DNA from: Guillardia theta CCMP2712
Lineage: Eukaryota > Cryptophyceae > Pyrenomonadales > Geminigeraceae
Direction: 5' to 3'
Length of the DNA stretch: 31,823 nucleotides
Assembly: GCF_000315625.1 (NCBI RefSeq)
Contig: NW_005434658.1
Coordinates: forward strand, 378,936-410,758
Part shown: piece by piece, positions 1 through 9,639 of the stretch
How the letters are laid out: each line of letters begins with the position of its first letter
Position numbering within the stretch: position 1 is the stretch's first letter
Made by a program: the position numbers and the translations under genes
The notes under the pieces: model-generated
Databases searched by the model: none
What the model was told of the DNA's origin: nothing
Seen by the model: only the letters and a program-made list of their open reading frames with translations

Positions 1-1961
1 GGAGAGGAGAGGAGAAGAGGAGAACAGAGTTTTGGGGAAGTGACGGGTCACCATGGGTGTTCTTGAACTTGTTGTCGACGAGGATCTCAGGGACGATCCT
101 CCCGCATGCCATCGACAAGTCCCTGGGGTGGGTGAGGGGCGGGGAAGGAGCAAGTCAAACGGCTGACCAGCGGGAGGGGATCACGTTGGGGTATTTCTCC
201 ATCGGCTTCCCGTGGAACATTCTGAGACAAACTTCTCAGGCAGAAAGATCTCCTCCTCCTCCTCCTCCTCCTCCTCCTCCTCCCTCCTCCCTCCTCCTCA
301 CCTGTAAGAAGATGTCTGGATTCCTCCTCCTCCTCCCCAGGCTAGCAAGTTCTGCTGGCTGTCAGCTGCTGCCGTTACATCAGCTGCTCCCACCTTCTGG
401 CCCTCAGGACGTGGCGCAGGTTTCACCATCTTGGGAGTCTCCATGCGTGCGAGGACGGGGGCAGTCCTATGGGGAACCTGTGCGGGGTGAGGGTGAAGAC
501 GAGGAGGAGGAAAGAAGTTCAACCTTGGGGGGAGCATAGGTCACAGGAGCAGAGAGGCTGGACGCGCGGAAATCAACGTTGAGCTTGACTGGTGGGAGAA
601 GAGTAAGAGCGAAGCAGGGAGGATGAGGAGGAACTCGAGAAAGGAAGAGAAGGAAGCAGAGAGGAAGAGGAGGGAGAGGAGGAGCATGATATAGAGGGAG
701 AACAAGGATAAGGAGGATGAAGAGGAGGAGGAAATGGATGGTAGTGGTAGTGGTGGTGGTGGTGGTGGTGGTGGTGGTGGTGGTGATGATGATGATGAGG
801 AGGAGGAGGAGGAGGAGTTCGAGGAGGAAGAGTTCGAGGAGGAATCACCGAGCGGCACTTCCTTAGGGACATACTGCACGAGGTACTCGGAGGAATACGC
901 GTTTCTCGACTGCTCGTAGGCGATGGAGAGGGATCGCATGAGCCTCACAAAGTCGTTGAGCTCTGACCCCGTGTAGTTCTTGATCTCTGAGCTGATCGTC
1001 TCCTGTAAAGGTGTTAACATCCTGCACCTGTTCCTCCCGTTCCTCCCCAGCAAGATTCTTCTGCTCTCTCTGTCGATCTTTCCCTTGCCCCTCTTTCCCC
1101 CCTTCCTCATCCTGAACCAAGCCTCCCCTTATCTCCTCCTCACCTTCGCCTTGGCATTCATCAGTTCGTTCAACAGCGGCTGCAACACCCTCCCCACGTC
1201 CCCCTGCGCTCGCTGCTGCACATCCTTGAGCGACTGCCCGAGGCCGTTGCAAGTCTGCTGGTACATCGTCGACCAGTTTCTCAGCTCTGTACCATCACAT
1301 CCATCAGCATTAAGATCATCAGACATCACTCTCCTGTACACGATCTGCTGCCCTCTCTTCCCTTCCCTTCTCTTCCCTTCCCTTCCCTTCCTCCCGCTCC
1401 CTCCTCGTCCTCGTCCTCATCCTCGTCCTCATCCTCCCCCGGAACGCCCTCCCCCCTGCCCAACATCCACAACCCCTTCCCCTGCTGCCCTGCTTCCTCC
1501 TCCTCGTTCTCACCGAGCTCCTTCTCTGCCTCCTCCAACGGTGTCAGAGTCTTCTCCGCTGACGTAGTAGTAGAAACAGAACCCCTGCCCCTCTTGTCAA
1601 ACCTTGTCCTCCTCCTCCTCCTCTCCTGTTCCCCCCGCTCTTCCTCCACCCCCACTCCTCCTCCTCCGCCACTCCTCCTCCCCCCCACCCCAACTCCTCC
1701 TCTGCATGCGCTCTGACCTGCTAAACCCCTCGGGCCCTGTCTTGAAGAACTTGTAGAAACGCTTCTTGTACGGAGGATCAGCCTGGTTTCCCCTCATCAG
1801 CGCAGCAAGCTCCTTTCGCAAGCTTCAGCGGGCGTCACCTTGATCGCCCAGTCTTCAATGGCAGCTCTTGCTTCCGTCCGGACGTCGTCGAGTTCCTGCA
1901 TCGCTAATCATGCGCTCGACTAGGAGAGGAGGAAGCTCACGAGGAAAGGCTTCACTGGCAT
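1..1961 (-). CDS. Hypothetical multi-exon protein, 3' end off the window
   Basis: I do not recognise this family. Exons chain in one phase on the minus strand: 1961-1941 (start MPVKPFL), 1895-1839, about 1782-1730, about 1288-1147, about 1007-856, about 585-520, about 445-302, about 218-165 and about 116 to the left edge. Introns are GT-AG, and two are 45 and 56 nt. The product begins with helical, charged segments (IEDWAIK, YKKRFYKFFKTGPEGF), then a helical part (LNELMNAKAK joined to ETISSEIKNYTGSELNDF). A linker rich in Pro and Lys (METPKMVKPAPRPEG) follows, and then a conserved-looking end (FHGKPMEKYPNVIPSRW joined to DLSMACGRIVPEILVDNKF). No catalytic motif, signal peptide or membrane helix is visible. 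Two larger introns are filled with CTC/GGA repeats, so exons beside them are approximate. An upstream non-coding or extra coding exon is possible. Confidence 0.55.
248..300. repeat. (TCC)n microsatellite in an intron
   Basis: Near-perfect TCC triplet run. On the minus strand it reads GGA and lies inside the short intron between the exons ending GGGGGIQTSSYR and starting MFHGKP. It is not coding in the chosen model. Confidence 0.8.
735..840. repeat. (GGT)n / (GAT)n / (GAG)n compound microsatellite
   Basis: A run of GGT triplets is followed by GAT and then GAG triplets. In the minus-strand gene model it falls inside an intron of about 270 nt, whose sense strand is therefore pyrimidine-rich. 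Apparent poly-Gly, poly-Asp/Glu or poly-Ser reading frames here come from the repeat. Confidence 0.8.
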
Positions 1962-2612
1962 CTTGAGAACCCCTCAAACCTGCACGCATGCTGGTCAGAC
2001 CTGTTGGCGAGGACATGGCTCCAGGAGGAAGACATGTTGCTTCGCGAGGAGGAGGAGGAGGAGGAGAAGAAGGAGGAGGAGGAGGAGAAGGAGGAGGAGC
2101 AGGAGCAGGAGCAGGAGGAGGAGGAGGAGGAGGAGGAGGAGGAGGAGGAGGAGGAGGAGGAGCGAGGAGGAGGAGGAGGAGGAGGAGGAGGAGAGCAGGA
2201 GCAGGAGAGGACAGAAACTATCGCATGATAGACTCTAATGCACTATAAGGCATTCTCAGCCAGGATCCCTGGAGCATCGCATCCCTTCTCCTCTTATCTG
2301 CTCCCTCCCCCCTCCCCCTTCACCCTCTTCTCTGCTCCTGTGCTCTCTGCTCCTCGGTCCCTCCTTCTGCTCCTTCCTCGAGGTTGTTTCGCTCCCTCCT
2401 CCCTCCCCTTCCTGCCTCCCCTGCTCGCTCCGGTTAGCCGGGCATCGCCTGCCGTTGATCCTTCAACAAATTTCCAACAGAACCTTGCAGGCATATTTTG
2501 TTATATTCTTTCACAAAATATATTATCAAGTTTTCAAATAAACAATCAATAATTACAATATAAGTCCACAAAAGACCCTATTGGGGAAAAATAGGGAGGC
2601 AAAACGGTTTTC
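1962..2612. other. Divergent intergenic region with long GGA repeat and AT-rich core
   Basis: This lies between the minus-strand gene ending upstream and the plus-strand HAD gene starting at 2613. It holds a GGA/GAGCAG purine tract (about 2045-2212) and a CT-rich stretch (about 2285-2430). An AT-rich segment (about 2490-2580), unlike its surroundings, is the best candidate for the divergent promoter core. Short minus-strand exons of the left gene could extend into 1962-2035. I see no other convincing gene. Confidence 0.5.
2045..2212. repeat. GGA/GAGCAG purine microsatellite
   Basis: About 165 nt of almost pure purine on the plus strand (GGA triplets with AAG and GCA interruptions). All three plus frames are open because the repeat contains no stop codons. 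They would read poly-Glu, poly-Arg or poly-Gly, so this is not evidence for a protein. Confidence 0.85.
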
Positions 2613-5559
2613 ATGGAGGCTCGAGTCCGGGAGGCGGCACAGCGACGGAAGTGAGAAAATGCTGCTGCTGCTCCTCCTCCTCCTCCTCCTCCTCCTTTCC
2701 CTCCTCCTTCTCTCCCTCCTCCTCCTCCTCCTCCTCCTTCGCTCCTACTACTGACCCTGACCCTGATCTCCATTGTCCTCCCTCCTCCCCTTCCGCCTCC
2801 ATTGTCCTCCCTCCTCCCCTTCCCCAGAACTCTTCCCCACTCCAGGCTTGCTCCTCTGTCGAGCTGACCTGGTCACTCCAGAGAGCCATGCGTCCTCGAC
2901 CTGACGCCTTCCAACGTCCGAGACTACGAGCAAGTGAGTAGGATCGCTGAGGGCTTGGCAGGGGGAGGAGAGGGTGACGTGAGTGGGTCAGGGCCGGCTG
3001 TCCCTCCTGCACAGAGATGTAGAAGGGATCCTCGAGAGACATCAAGGTCAGTTGAACTTCCTTCTGTAGGCGGGAGGAAGAGGGAGCTGACTTCACCGTC
3101 CTGCAGCGGAGTACTTCGTGTCGAGGCTGGAATGTGCCAGGATTCGCTCGGGGTTCGAGATGAGGGTAAGGAAAGAGGTAGAATTTCTGGGTGTATCCGA
3201 CCTCCCTCACCGCAGGAGGAGCTGATCAACTACAAGAAGGCGCTCTACCTCCTCTACCAGGTCTCAAGGCTGCCGGGCTGGTGCTCGGGGCGTTGGGCTC
3301 ACTCCGGTGAAGGAGGGAATGCGAGTTGAGAAGGACCTCCGGCAGCTGACCGCTCTGTGCCACTGCCCCATCGTTGCGAGTGAGTCGCGGCAACAGAAAG
3401 TAGACAAGGGCGCGTGACTGCCGTCAGGAGCAGCTGATCGCGATCGGCCGGACGGCGGCCCGGAGCCCCGGCAGCAGCAGGGGTGAGACGGGGCGGAGCC
3501 AGAGGAGCTCAGGTCCTGAGTCGGTTCCCCAGCTATGAGAGGCTATCAGAAGCACTGATGCAATGCAAGGGTCTAGTCCTGGCCATGCAGGATGCCCGGA
3601 CCTTCACCAAGGTTGGGAAGATTCGATGATGCCCATGTCTCTCTTCAGCACTCTCCCATGTTCCAACTCCATCATGGCCGAGTCCTGCTGCTCTTCCCTT
3701 CCTTCCTTCCTCCTCCCCCGCCCACCTCCGCTCCTCGCTCTCTTTGCTTCTATCCTCTCAACGCGCTCTGACGCCCTTGCTCCACCTCCTGCAGTCGATA
3801 TGCAGCGTCCCCCGTCATCCCGACGAAGAGCGCTTCCCTCAGCTCAAGTTCGCCTCCTCCCCGCACCAGCGTCCGGCCTGACCATGGCGGCAGATACCTT
3901 CCTGATTCCCTAATGGTCCTGAAGAGGATCCGGCAGTGTGAGAAGTTCCTTACCAAGACCGGGGGGTGCAGGGCCGAAGCTCTTGACATCCCATCGAGCC
4001 CCTCGCACGAGATCTCCTGGGGCAGGCGGGGATTCGAGGATAGGCTGCTGAGGACAGAGGGGGAGCAGGTGCTGCCTGCCGACGTCAGGGAGTACCTGTG
4101 GAAGAGCTTCGTGGCGAGAGGGGGCTCAAAGCTGATGGTGATCAGAGAGGAGCTGTACAACTATCGCTCTGCCCTGTCCTCCACCCTCCCGCTCTTCGAC
4201 TCCTGCCTCGATCGCCTTGCGATGTTGGCTGAGCAAGAGCTTGACCTGCGGGAAGACGAGGAGAAGGGTGAGGAGGAGGACGGGAGCTCCCCCGTACGCA
4301 ACTGCCGCTCCTCCATCAAGGCCAGGAGGCAACTGCAGCTGCTGCGAAGCTGCCGTGAGGGAGTCGAGGACACAGTCGGCTGGTTGTCGACGATTTTGGG
4401 GATGTGGAGGAGGGAGAAAGGAGGAGAAGAGGGAGAGCAGGAGAGCGTGGAGGAGGGAGAGGAGGAGAATGCGACGGGCGGAGGAAAAGAGGAGTCCTGC
4501 AGGCAATCGCAAGTGCGGAACTTCGTGGCGGGAGAGGGCAGGAACTTCTGCCTCCCAAAGAACTTCTTGTTTCAAGTCAGGCTGAACCATCTCAAGAGGA
4601 TCGTCTCCTCCTTCAAGCCCCTGGCCCAGCAGGTCATCAGCAGGAGTGGCTGGCCCCCTCCCCACCTCATCGCAGCTGGCAAGTTTCAATGTCGAGCCTG
4701 CGGCTTCTCGTTCGGGGACCTCTGGGTCCACCGGGGGGTCTGCGCGCACTGCGAGGAGGAGCAGCGGAACAAGGGGATGTGCCCCTACAGCGACGAGTGC
4801 AACTTCTCCTACCGATGCTTCTGCCCGCACTCGAAGAAGTACTCTCCTCTCTCCTCGAGTGACCAACTCCTCTCCCTCCTCCCTCTCCCTCCTCCCTCTC
4901 CCTCCTCCCCCTCCCTACTCCCTCTCCCTACTCCCTCTCCCTCCTCCCTCTCCCTACTCCCTATCCTCCTCCCCTCAGCTTCTCGTTCACATTCTCCTCA
5001 TGCGCTGACTCTTGACGTCATCAGGTGCATCCGGTGCGAGGATTGGTCCTGCGACACCTGCCGCCTCCACCGGCTGGACGGAGCGGGCCTGGTTGACCTT
5101 GTGAGGAGACTGCCAGCCACTCGCCTCTTCCTCGACTTCGACCAGACGCTGTGCAGCTCCAAGTCAGGGTTTCCTCCGGTCCCAGGGAAGCATCGGCTGC
5201 AGGAGGACGTAGCGGAGCTACTTCGCTGCGCACAGAGAGCGGGAGAGAACGAGCAGGGAGAGGGGGGAGGAGGCTGGGAGAGGAGCCTGCGCGTGAGCAT
5301 CGTCAGCAGGAACCCCCACAAGAAGGAGATCATGGAGATGCTGCAGCGTCGGGGCATCGGGGACAGAGTTGAGGTCTGCTGCGTGAAGGTAGAGAGGACG
5401 ACCAAGGTAGGGAAGATCGCTGACGATATGAGGGGGGAGGAGAGAGGAGCTGTTGCTGTGTACGCCGACGATGATGTGCGGGAGCTAATTGATCCGACCT
5501 TGACCGCATGCTCGGGCCTGCACAGGGTGATCTTTTCCTTCCGAGAGCTCACCAGCTAG
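2613..5559 (+). CDS. Cys-cluster / HAD-type phosphatase fusion protein
   Basis: Exons: 2613-2650, 2882-2933, 2992-3046, 3107-3165, 3216-3260, 3313-3379, 3428-3482, 3533-3611, about 3795 to 4838, and 5025-5559. Phases agree except around 3612-3913, where the junction into the long exon is unresolved. The N-terminal half is helical and unfamiliar (AEYFVSRLECARIRSGFEMR). Then come six paired-Cys motifs (CRAC, CAHC, CPYSDEC, CFC, and after the last splice CIRC and CDTC) that look like a zinc-binding module. The C-terminus carries all four HAD motifs: I LFLDFDQTL, II SIVSRNP, III Lys in KVGKIADDM, IV VYADDDVRE. The aspartate in FDQTL supports phosphatase chemistry. Substrate is unknown. The 186-nt intron 4839-5024 is a multiple of three and CT-rich, so it reads open, but splicing it joins PHSKK directly to CIRCEDW. 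Confidence 0.75.
2768..2825. repeat. Two 29-nt direct repeats inside intron 1
   Basis: Two nearly identical units, starting at 2768 and 2797, each begin CTCCATTG and continue as a CT-rich tract. They sit in the first intron of the HAD gene, before the acceptor at 2881. Confidence 0.75.
4839..5024 (+). other. CT-rich intron of length divisible by three
   Basis: It starts GTACTCTCC and ends CATCAG, and contains repeated CTCCCTCTCC-like units. Removing it joins AAG AA to G TGC and places the CIRC motif next to PHSKK, matching the spacing of the other Cys pairs. If it were retained, it would insert 62 low-complexity Ser/Leu/Pro residues into the Cys cluster without a frameshift. Confidence 0.7.
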
Positions 5560-5750
5560 GACACCCTCAACGGGACAGGAAGGAGAGGCAAGTACCAGGA
5601 GGAATCGCTGGGGGGGAGGGGGGAGGAGGAGGAGGGGGAGGAGGGAAGGAAAACGAGGGGAGCAAGGAGGGAATGCGATGAGAATGAATTATTCAGTCAT
5701 GTACGTCTGGAATCATAATCTCCCTCTCTTTATACTTGCAATGCGACAGG
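5560..5750. other. Convergent intergenic region, G-rich
   Basis: Tail-to-tail gap between the HAD gene (+) and the hypothetical gene (-). It carries a G/A-rich tract at about 5608-5665 and then an AT-rich stretch (about 5680-5740) suited to 3' end formation. I see no gene in it. Confidence 0.5.
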
Positions 5751-6194
5751 TCAGATTATGGCGAATCCCCGGTCCTCACTGCTAGCAAAGTGCGAGTACT
5801 TGATCGCAAGCTTGTTGAACTGCTTCCCGCACTGGTAGGGTGTTCGGTCTGACAGCCTAGTGCAGTCACGAGCCCCTTCACGGGGAGGGTAGTCGATGTT
5901 GTTCTCCTCCACCAGCAGCGTGATCGGCTTCTTGTGCACTACCTCCGACCAGATCTGCTCGTACCTGCTGAAGAAGAGCTTCTCGTCCGCCTCTGTCCTG
6001 GGTCTATGCGCGATGTTTTCACAGTTGTCGTCGAGAATGCTTGAGATGGCGAACAGGTCTGAGCACGTTTCCATGTCGAGGTGCAGCCGGAAAACATCGT
6101 ACTCCTCCGATATCGGCTCCTCCTCCTCTCCATTGTCCAAGATAACAGGTTGATGCTTGTGGAAAACGAGGGGCTTTGCTCTCACTTTGTACAT
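5751..6194 (-). CDS. Hypothetical protein, 147 aa
   Basis: An uninterrupted minus-strand frame begins MYKVRAKPLVFHKHQP and ends SSEDRGFAII. I do not recognise it. The first 20 residues are basic. They are followed by an acidic stretch (DNGEEEEPISEEYD) and a mixed helical body with normal, non-repetitive amino-acid composition, which is why I believe it codes. Upstream to about 6470 there is a charged, possibly coiled-coil reading frame (VVDILQVKQEANETRKDKEG, then LREEIRNLCQDVQ in another frame). It could be a 5' exon joined by a splice near 6190. No signal peptide, membrane helix or catalytic motif is visible. Confidence 0.5.
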   Translation of the reverse strand: MYKVRAKPLVFHKHQPVILDNGEEEEPISEEYDVFRLHLDMETCSDLFAISSILDDNCENIAHRPRTEADEKLFFSRYEQIWSEVVHKKPITLLVEENNIDYPPREGARDCTRLSDRTPYQCGKQFNKLAIKYSHFASSEDRGFAII

Positions 6195-7663
6195 CTTGAC
6201 ACAGGTTTCTGATCTCTTCCCGCAGCGAGCCTCTCTATTCCTTCGAGGTAGTCTTGACTCCTTGACGTTGATTGGGGATTCTCGTTCTTCGAACTTTTCT
6301 CCTCAGCCCCTTTCCTCAATCTAACACCCTCCTTGTCCTTTCTTGTCTCGTTTGCTTCCTGCTTCACCTGTAGTATATCCACAACACTTTCTATCCTCTC
6401 TTCTCCTCTCCCGTAGTGCTCTCCTCTCCGCTCTTCTCTCCTTTCCCCTTGTTTCTCTATTCTCACCAAATCCTTTTTAGGGTCCTTTATTGTCAGATCC
6501 TACCCCACCCCCTCCCTCCCGTGTTTTAAAATCCCGAGTCGCACAATGACCGGTAGTAGTATATCACTACATGTACCCTACCCCCCTCTTTCAGTCGAAC
6601 CTCACAAGTACCCCTCGAAGTATTAATAATATCCGAGTTTCTTGTGGGGTGGGGTCATTACGAAACTCAGTGACCCCTTATATTACACTCTGCGCGTTGT
6701 CCTGACACCAACCACCCCTCCATAGCATTCCGGTACACTACCCCACCCCACCCAAGCATGAGTCAGTCGGTCATGACTGAAAAAATTCCGTGCCGCCGAG
6801 AGAAGCCGGACACCCCGCAACCCACCCTACCCACCCTACCAGCAACGACCGACGAATGAGGGATACGACTACCCCCATGGGGATCAACAAATTAGCTTCA
6901 GTTGAGGGGTGAACAGGTTGCGGCCTCCAAGCCGAGGCTCCAACCCCACCCCCCCCCCACGCCCAATCCATAAGCGACTCCTCGGAAGGTCAATGGCCGT
7001 AGGACCCACCCTTGCAATGATAGAAACTTCGAATAGAAAGAGACCCCTCCTGGGCGTTTAACGGCTGGATTTCAGTGGATTTGGAATGAAACGGGAGGGG
7101 TAGTTGGTCCTGACTGTGACGGCCCAAAGCGATCGAGGTTCGGATGCCACGGAACTTCGGAAAGCCAGGGGGGTGGGGTAGTCAAGGCTAAGTCAAACTC
7201 CGAGTCAATGCCCCGGTGGTAGGGGTCATTGCATGGGTGTGCCGAAAGGGATCAGGGGGGTGGGGTACTCATCTATCCGGAAATTACACGATGGCACTGC
7301 GCAGGGAAAAGACGGTTAAATGAACGTTACACAAGGAGTGAGTGACCTCTTCAGTGTCAAGGGTCAGAGTCTCCGGAAGTTCAGTGCCGGGCCCGACCCG
7401 GGGCCCGGGTCCACTTTGAAGTTTGTGCGGTCCTTGTCAAACTTCCTAACCCACCCCCCTTCTTGTCAACTTTCAGAGGTGAATTAGAAATTTAGGGGGT
7501 GAGGGGTCCAGGACTGGTACTGAAGGAAGGTAGCAAACGGGGTCCTCTATTGTTCGGGTCCATGACAAGGGGGGTGGGGTGGCTAAGGATCAGGGAGGGG
7601 GTGGGGTGGACTTTAGGTAACATAGCACTGGAAATTCAGATGGGAAGAGCGGAAGAGAGGTCG
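6195..7663. other. Divergent intergenic tract with recurrent G-run motifs
   Basis: About 1.5 kb between the 5' ends of the hypothetical gene (-) and the secreted-protein gene (+). From about 6480 the composition changes. Motifs of the type GGGGTGGGGT or its complement recur near 6501, 6648, 6738, 6821, 6943, 7169, 7255, 7449, 7569 and 7597. The palindrome ACCCGGG-G-CCCGGGT lies at 7396-7410. Open frames here are short and low-complexity. An in-frame 5' extension of the secreted gene (7499-7663) encodes no plausible leader. Part of 6195-6470 may be an exon of the neighbouring minus-strand gene. Confidence 0.6.
7396..7410. repeat. Perfect GC-rich palindrome
   Basis: ACCCGGG, one G, then CCCGGGT. 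It stands about 250 nt before the likely start of the secreted-protein gene, inside the G-run-rich tract. A cis-regulatory role is possible but nothing more is shown. Confidence 0.6.
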
Positions 7664-8932
7664 ATGCCGCAGAGAGCAGCAGCGATCCTTGTGCTAGCGC
7701 TGCTAGCAGGATCATGCAGATGCTCTCTTGCGCAGCCAGACCTGTGTCCCATCGGCACGTACAGCACAACAGGATCTGCTGTAGCTGGACTGGAGTACTG
7801 CGGCTCGACGCCCGGCGAGGGGGCGTGTGCATGTAATCAATCGAGCTACCAAGATAGTTCGAACTTCCCATGCACAGCAGGAGTGGACAACAACATCACT
7901 GACCACATCCTGACTGCTGTTGAATCCGAGCGATGGTGGAGGATCGACCTCGGAGGATCCAAGTATGTCTACAACGTGACTCTCTGGCCCAGGTTGGATG
8001 AGTTTTACCTGGAGGACTCAAACACATCCATCTACATCGGGTCAGTCTCGTCCGACCCTTTCAGCAATGCTCTCTGTTGGAACTTGGGAGAGTTCAAGAG
8101 CGACACGGCATCGCTCAGCATCACTTGCTACTTGCAGGGTCAGTACCTCTTTGCTTACAAGGCTAGCGCCAACGGAACGATGAACTGGGCCGAGATCGCC
8201 ATCGCTGGCTGCGACGTTTGTCCTGCGGATAAGAACCGAACAGCCTCTGCAGGATCGACGTCGGTCAACGACTGCGGGAAGTTCTTGAGCTGTCCTGCCG
8301 GGTACTTCAGCCTGTTCGCTGGTTGCCAAGCTTGCAGTGAGGGCAAGTACAAAGGAGAAGGATATGGAGGGTGCTACAACTGCTCAGAGGCCATCGCCTG
8401 CTCCGCCGGGGAGTACTTCTCTCCTTGCGATGGCACGCGCGATGGCGGCTGCATCCATTGCAGCAACCTCACCTTGTCTGACTGCGCTCCTGGCAACTAC
8501 TTGTCGCCATGTGGAGGAACACAAGACGCGGCTTGCCTGGCATGTAGCAACGAGACCCTACAGTGCCCTGCAGGAGAGTACTTCTCAGCTTGCAACGGGG
8601 AGCGGGACAGCGGTTGTATCGCATGCAGCAACGTGACCTTGGAGTGTCCTGCGGGAGAGTACTTCTCAGCATGCAACGCCGTGCGAGACGGGACATGCTT
8701 GCCGTGCAACATCACTGTGCTAGACTGCAGCATAGGAGAGTACTTCTCTGCTTGCGACGGCACCCGCGATGGGGCTTGTATCCCTTGCAGCAACAAGTTG
8801 GAAGGGGAGAACACCAAGTACACAAGCCCTGGCATCCCTTTTGATGAAAACAACTGTGCTTGGGACTGCGTCAGCGGTTACTTGCTTCGTATGGACGACA
8901 CATGTCAACCATATTGTGATTTGCACCCTTGA
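7664..8932 (+). CDS. Secreted discoidin-like protein with tandem Cys-rich repeats
   Basis: I start at the ATG at 7664 because it gives a clean signal peptide (MPQRAAAILVLALLAGSCRC). An in-frame ATG at 7640 is an alternative. Mature domains: a galactose-binding F5/8 type C-like (fucolectin-like) module at about residues 30-180, with the hallmark WWRIDLGGSKYVYNVTLW. Then a Cys-rich region resembles TNFR/ephrin-receptor GCC repeats. Five successive units with spacing 84, 81, 81 and 81 nt start at 8399, 8483, 8564, 8645 and 8726, each close to CPAGEYFSACNGxRDxxCIxC. Several N-glycosylation sequons (NVT, NTS, NGT, NET) are present. About 422 aa, one exon. It is probably a secreted or cell-surface glycan-binding or adhesion protein. 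No membrane anchor is visible, unless a missed 3' exon supplies one. Confidence 0.8.
   Translation: MPQRAAAILVLALLAGSCRCSLAQPDLCPIGTYSTTGSAVAGLEYCGSTPGEGACACNQSSYQDSSNFPCTAGVDNNITDHILTAVESERWWRIDLGGSKYVYNVTLWPRLDEFYLEDSNTSIYIGSVSSDPFSNALCWNLGEFKSDTASLSITCYLQGQYLFAYKASANGTMNWAEIAIAGCDVCPADKNRTASAGSTSVNDCGKFLSCPAGYFSLFAGCQACSEGKYKGEGYGGCYNCSEAIACSAGEYFSPCDGTRDGGCIHCSNLTLSDCAPGNYLSPCGGTQDAACLACSNETLQCPAGEYFSACNGERDSGCIACSNVTLECPAGEYFSACNAVRDGTCLPCNITVLDCSIGEYFSACDGTRDGACIPCSNKLEGENTKYTSPGIPFDENNCAWDCVSGYLLRMDDTCQPYCDLHP
8399..8800 (+). repeat. Five in-frame 27-28-residue Cys repeats
   Basis: The DNA units remain similar (GGAGAGTACTTCTC recurs), which suggests tandem duplication within the gene. 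Each unit has four Cys residues in the order C-x(8)-C, C-x(2)-C. Confidence 0.8.
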
Positions 8933-9108
8933 AACACTGTCAGTGACGCACATTGTTTCGAACGAGTGATCAAGTTGCAAGCACACACAAGGAGGTGTGC
9001 GGTGGACAATACTGTACAGGCGGACCTCTTTGCACTGGAGAGCATGACGGGAAATGCTGTGTTGTGAAACGTTGTTGACAGGCTTACAGAATGTGAGGTT
9101 GTAAACAA

Positions 9109-9114
9109 AATAAA
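9109..9114 (+). promoter_or_regulatory. Possible polyadenylation signal
   Basis: AATAAA about 175 nt after the stop codon of the secreted-protein gene, in an AT-rich setting. Confidence 0.4.
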
Positions 9115-9404
9115 TTCGTTGTGAAGCACTTTCGCTCTAGAGCTAGTGCAGCAAACTATCTCCTCCTCCTCCTCATTTCCTTGCTCCTCCTCCTCACAGT
9201 TGTCTTGCCACTTTGACCTAGTCCCCCCCCTCCCCGCCTCCCCCCCGCCTCCTCCTCCTCAGGCCCTGGAATGTGCGACGACGAAAGGTCGCCTTCGCAT
9301 GTTTCACGACAGCAGCATGGCAGGCAGCAGTGACAAGGTCGGGCAGGGGCGAGTGCAGCATTCAAGGTCGACATTTACAATCCAACGCTCTTCCCTTCTC
9401 ATCC
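9115..9404. other. Convergent intergenic gap with CT-rich block
   Basis: Between the secreted-protein gene (+) and the NOL6 stop codon (-). It contains a CT/C-rich block at about 9160-9260. I see no gene. Confidence 0.5.
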
Positions 9405-9596
9405 TTACGGCACAACCCGAGCTCCTGCAAGAACCTCTACCTTGCTCACGAGCCCTTCTCCCACCCTCTGCGCCCAGTGGTCAGAGCAGGACAGAAACAT
9501 GGAGAACAGATCAAGGATGAAGAGGAGCAGTAACAGCAGACGAAAGGGCAAAGAGGGGGGGAGCGGTAGGAGGAATGAGGACGAGCAGGAGACAGA

Positions 9597-9639
<43 letters not shown>

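Noticed and set aside
1783-1838. Apparent ultra-short introns of 22-31 nt, for example 1813-1838 (26 nt), 22791-22818 (28 nt), 21962-21990 (29 nt), 21393-21423 (31 nt) and one near 3844 (22 nt)
   Set aside because: For the 26-, 28-, 29- and 31-nt cases another splice site in the same phase gives a 50-61-nt intron, the size seen throughout this window (for example 1783-1838, 22758-22818, 21941-21990). Ordinary introns explain the data better. The 22-nt case belongs to the unresolved junction of the HAD gene.
1963-2248. Three overlapping plus-strand frames of poly-Arg, poly-Gly and poly-Glu
   Set aside because: They are produced by a stop-free GGA repeat and have no normal-composition flanks, start context or homology.
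4126-4866. A long antisense frame (246 aa) opposite the HAD gene
   Set aside because: It lies opposite a well-supported coding exon with GC-rich third positions, which makes the antisense strand open. It shows no motifs.
6771-6971. A 66-aa minus-strand frame in the G-run tract
   Set aside because: Low-complexity Gly/Val/Trp translation of repeated G-runs, with no independent support.
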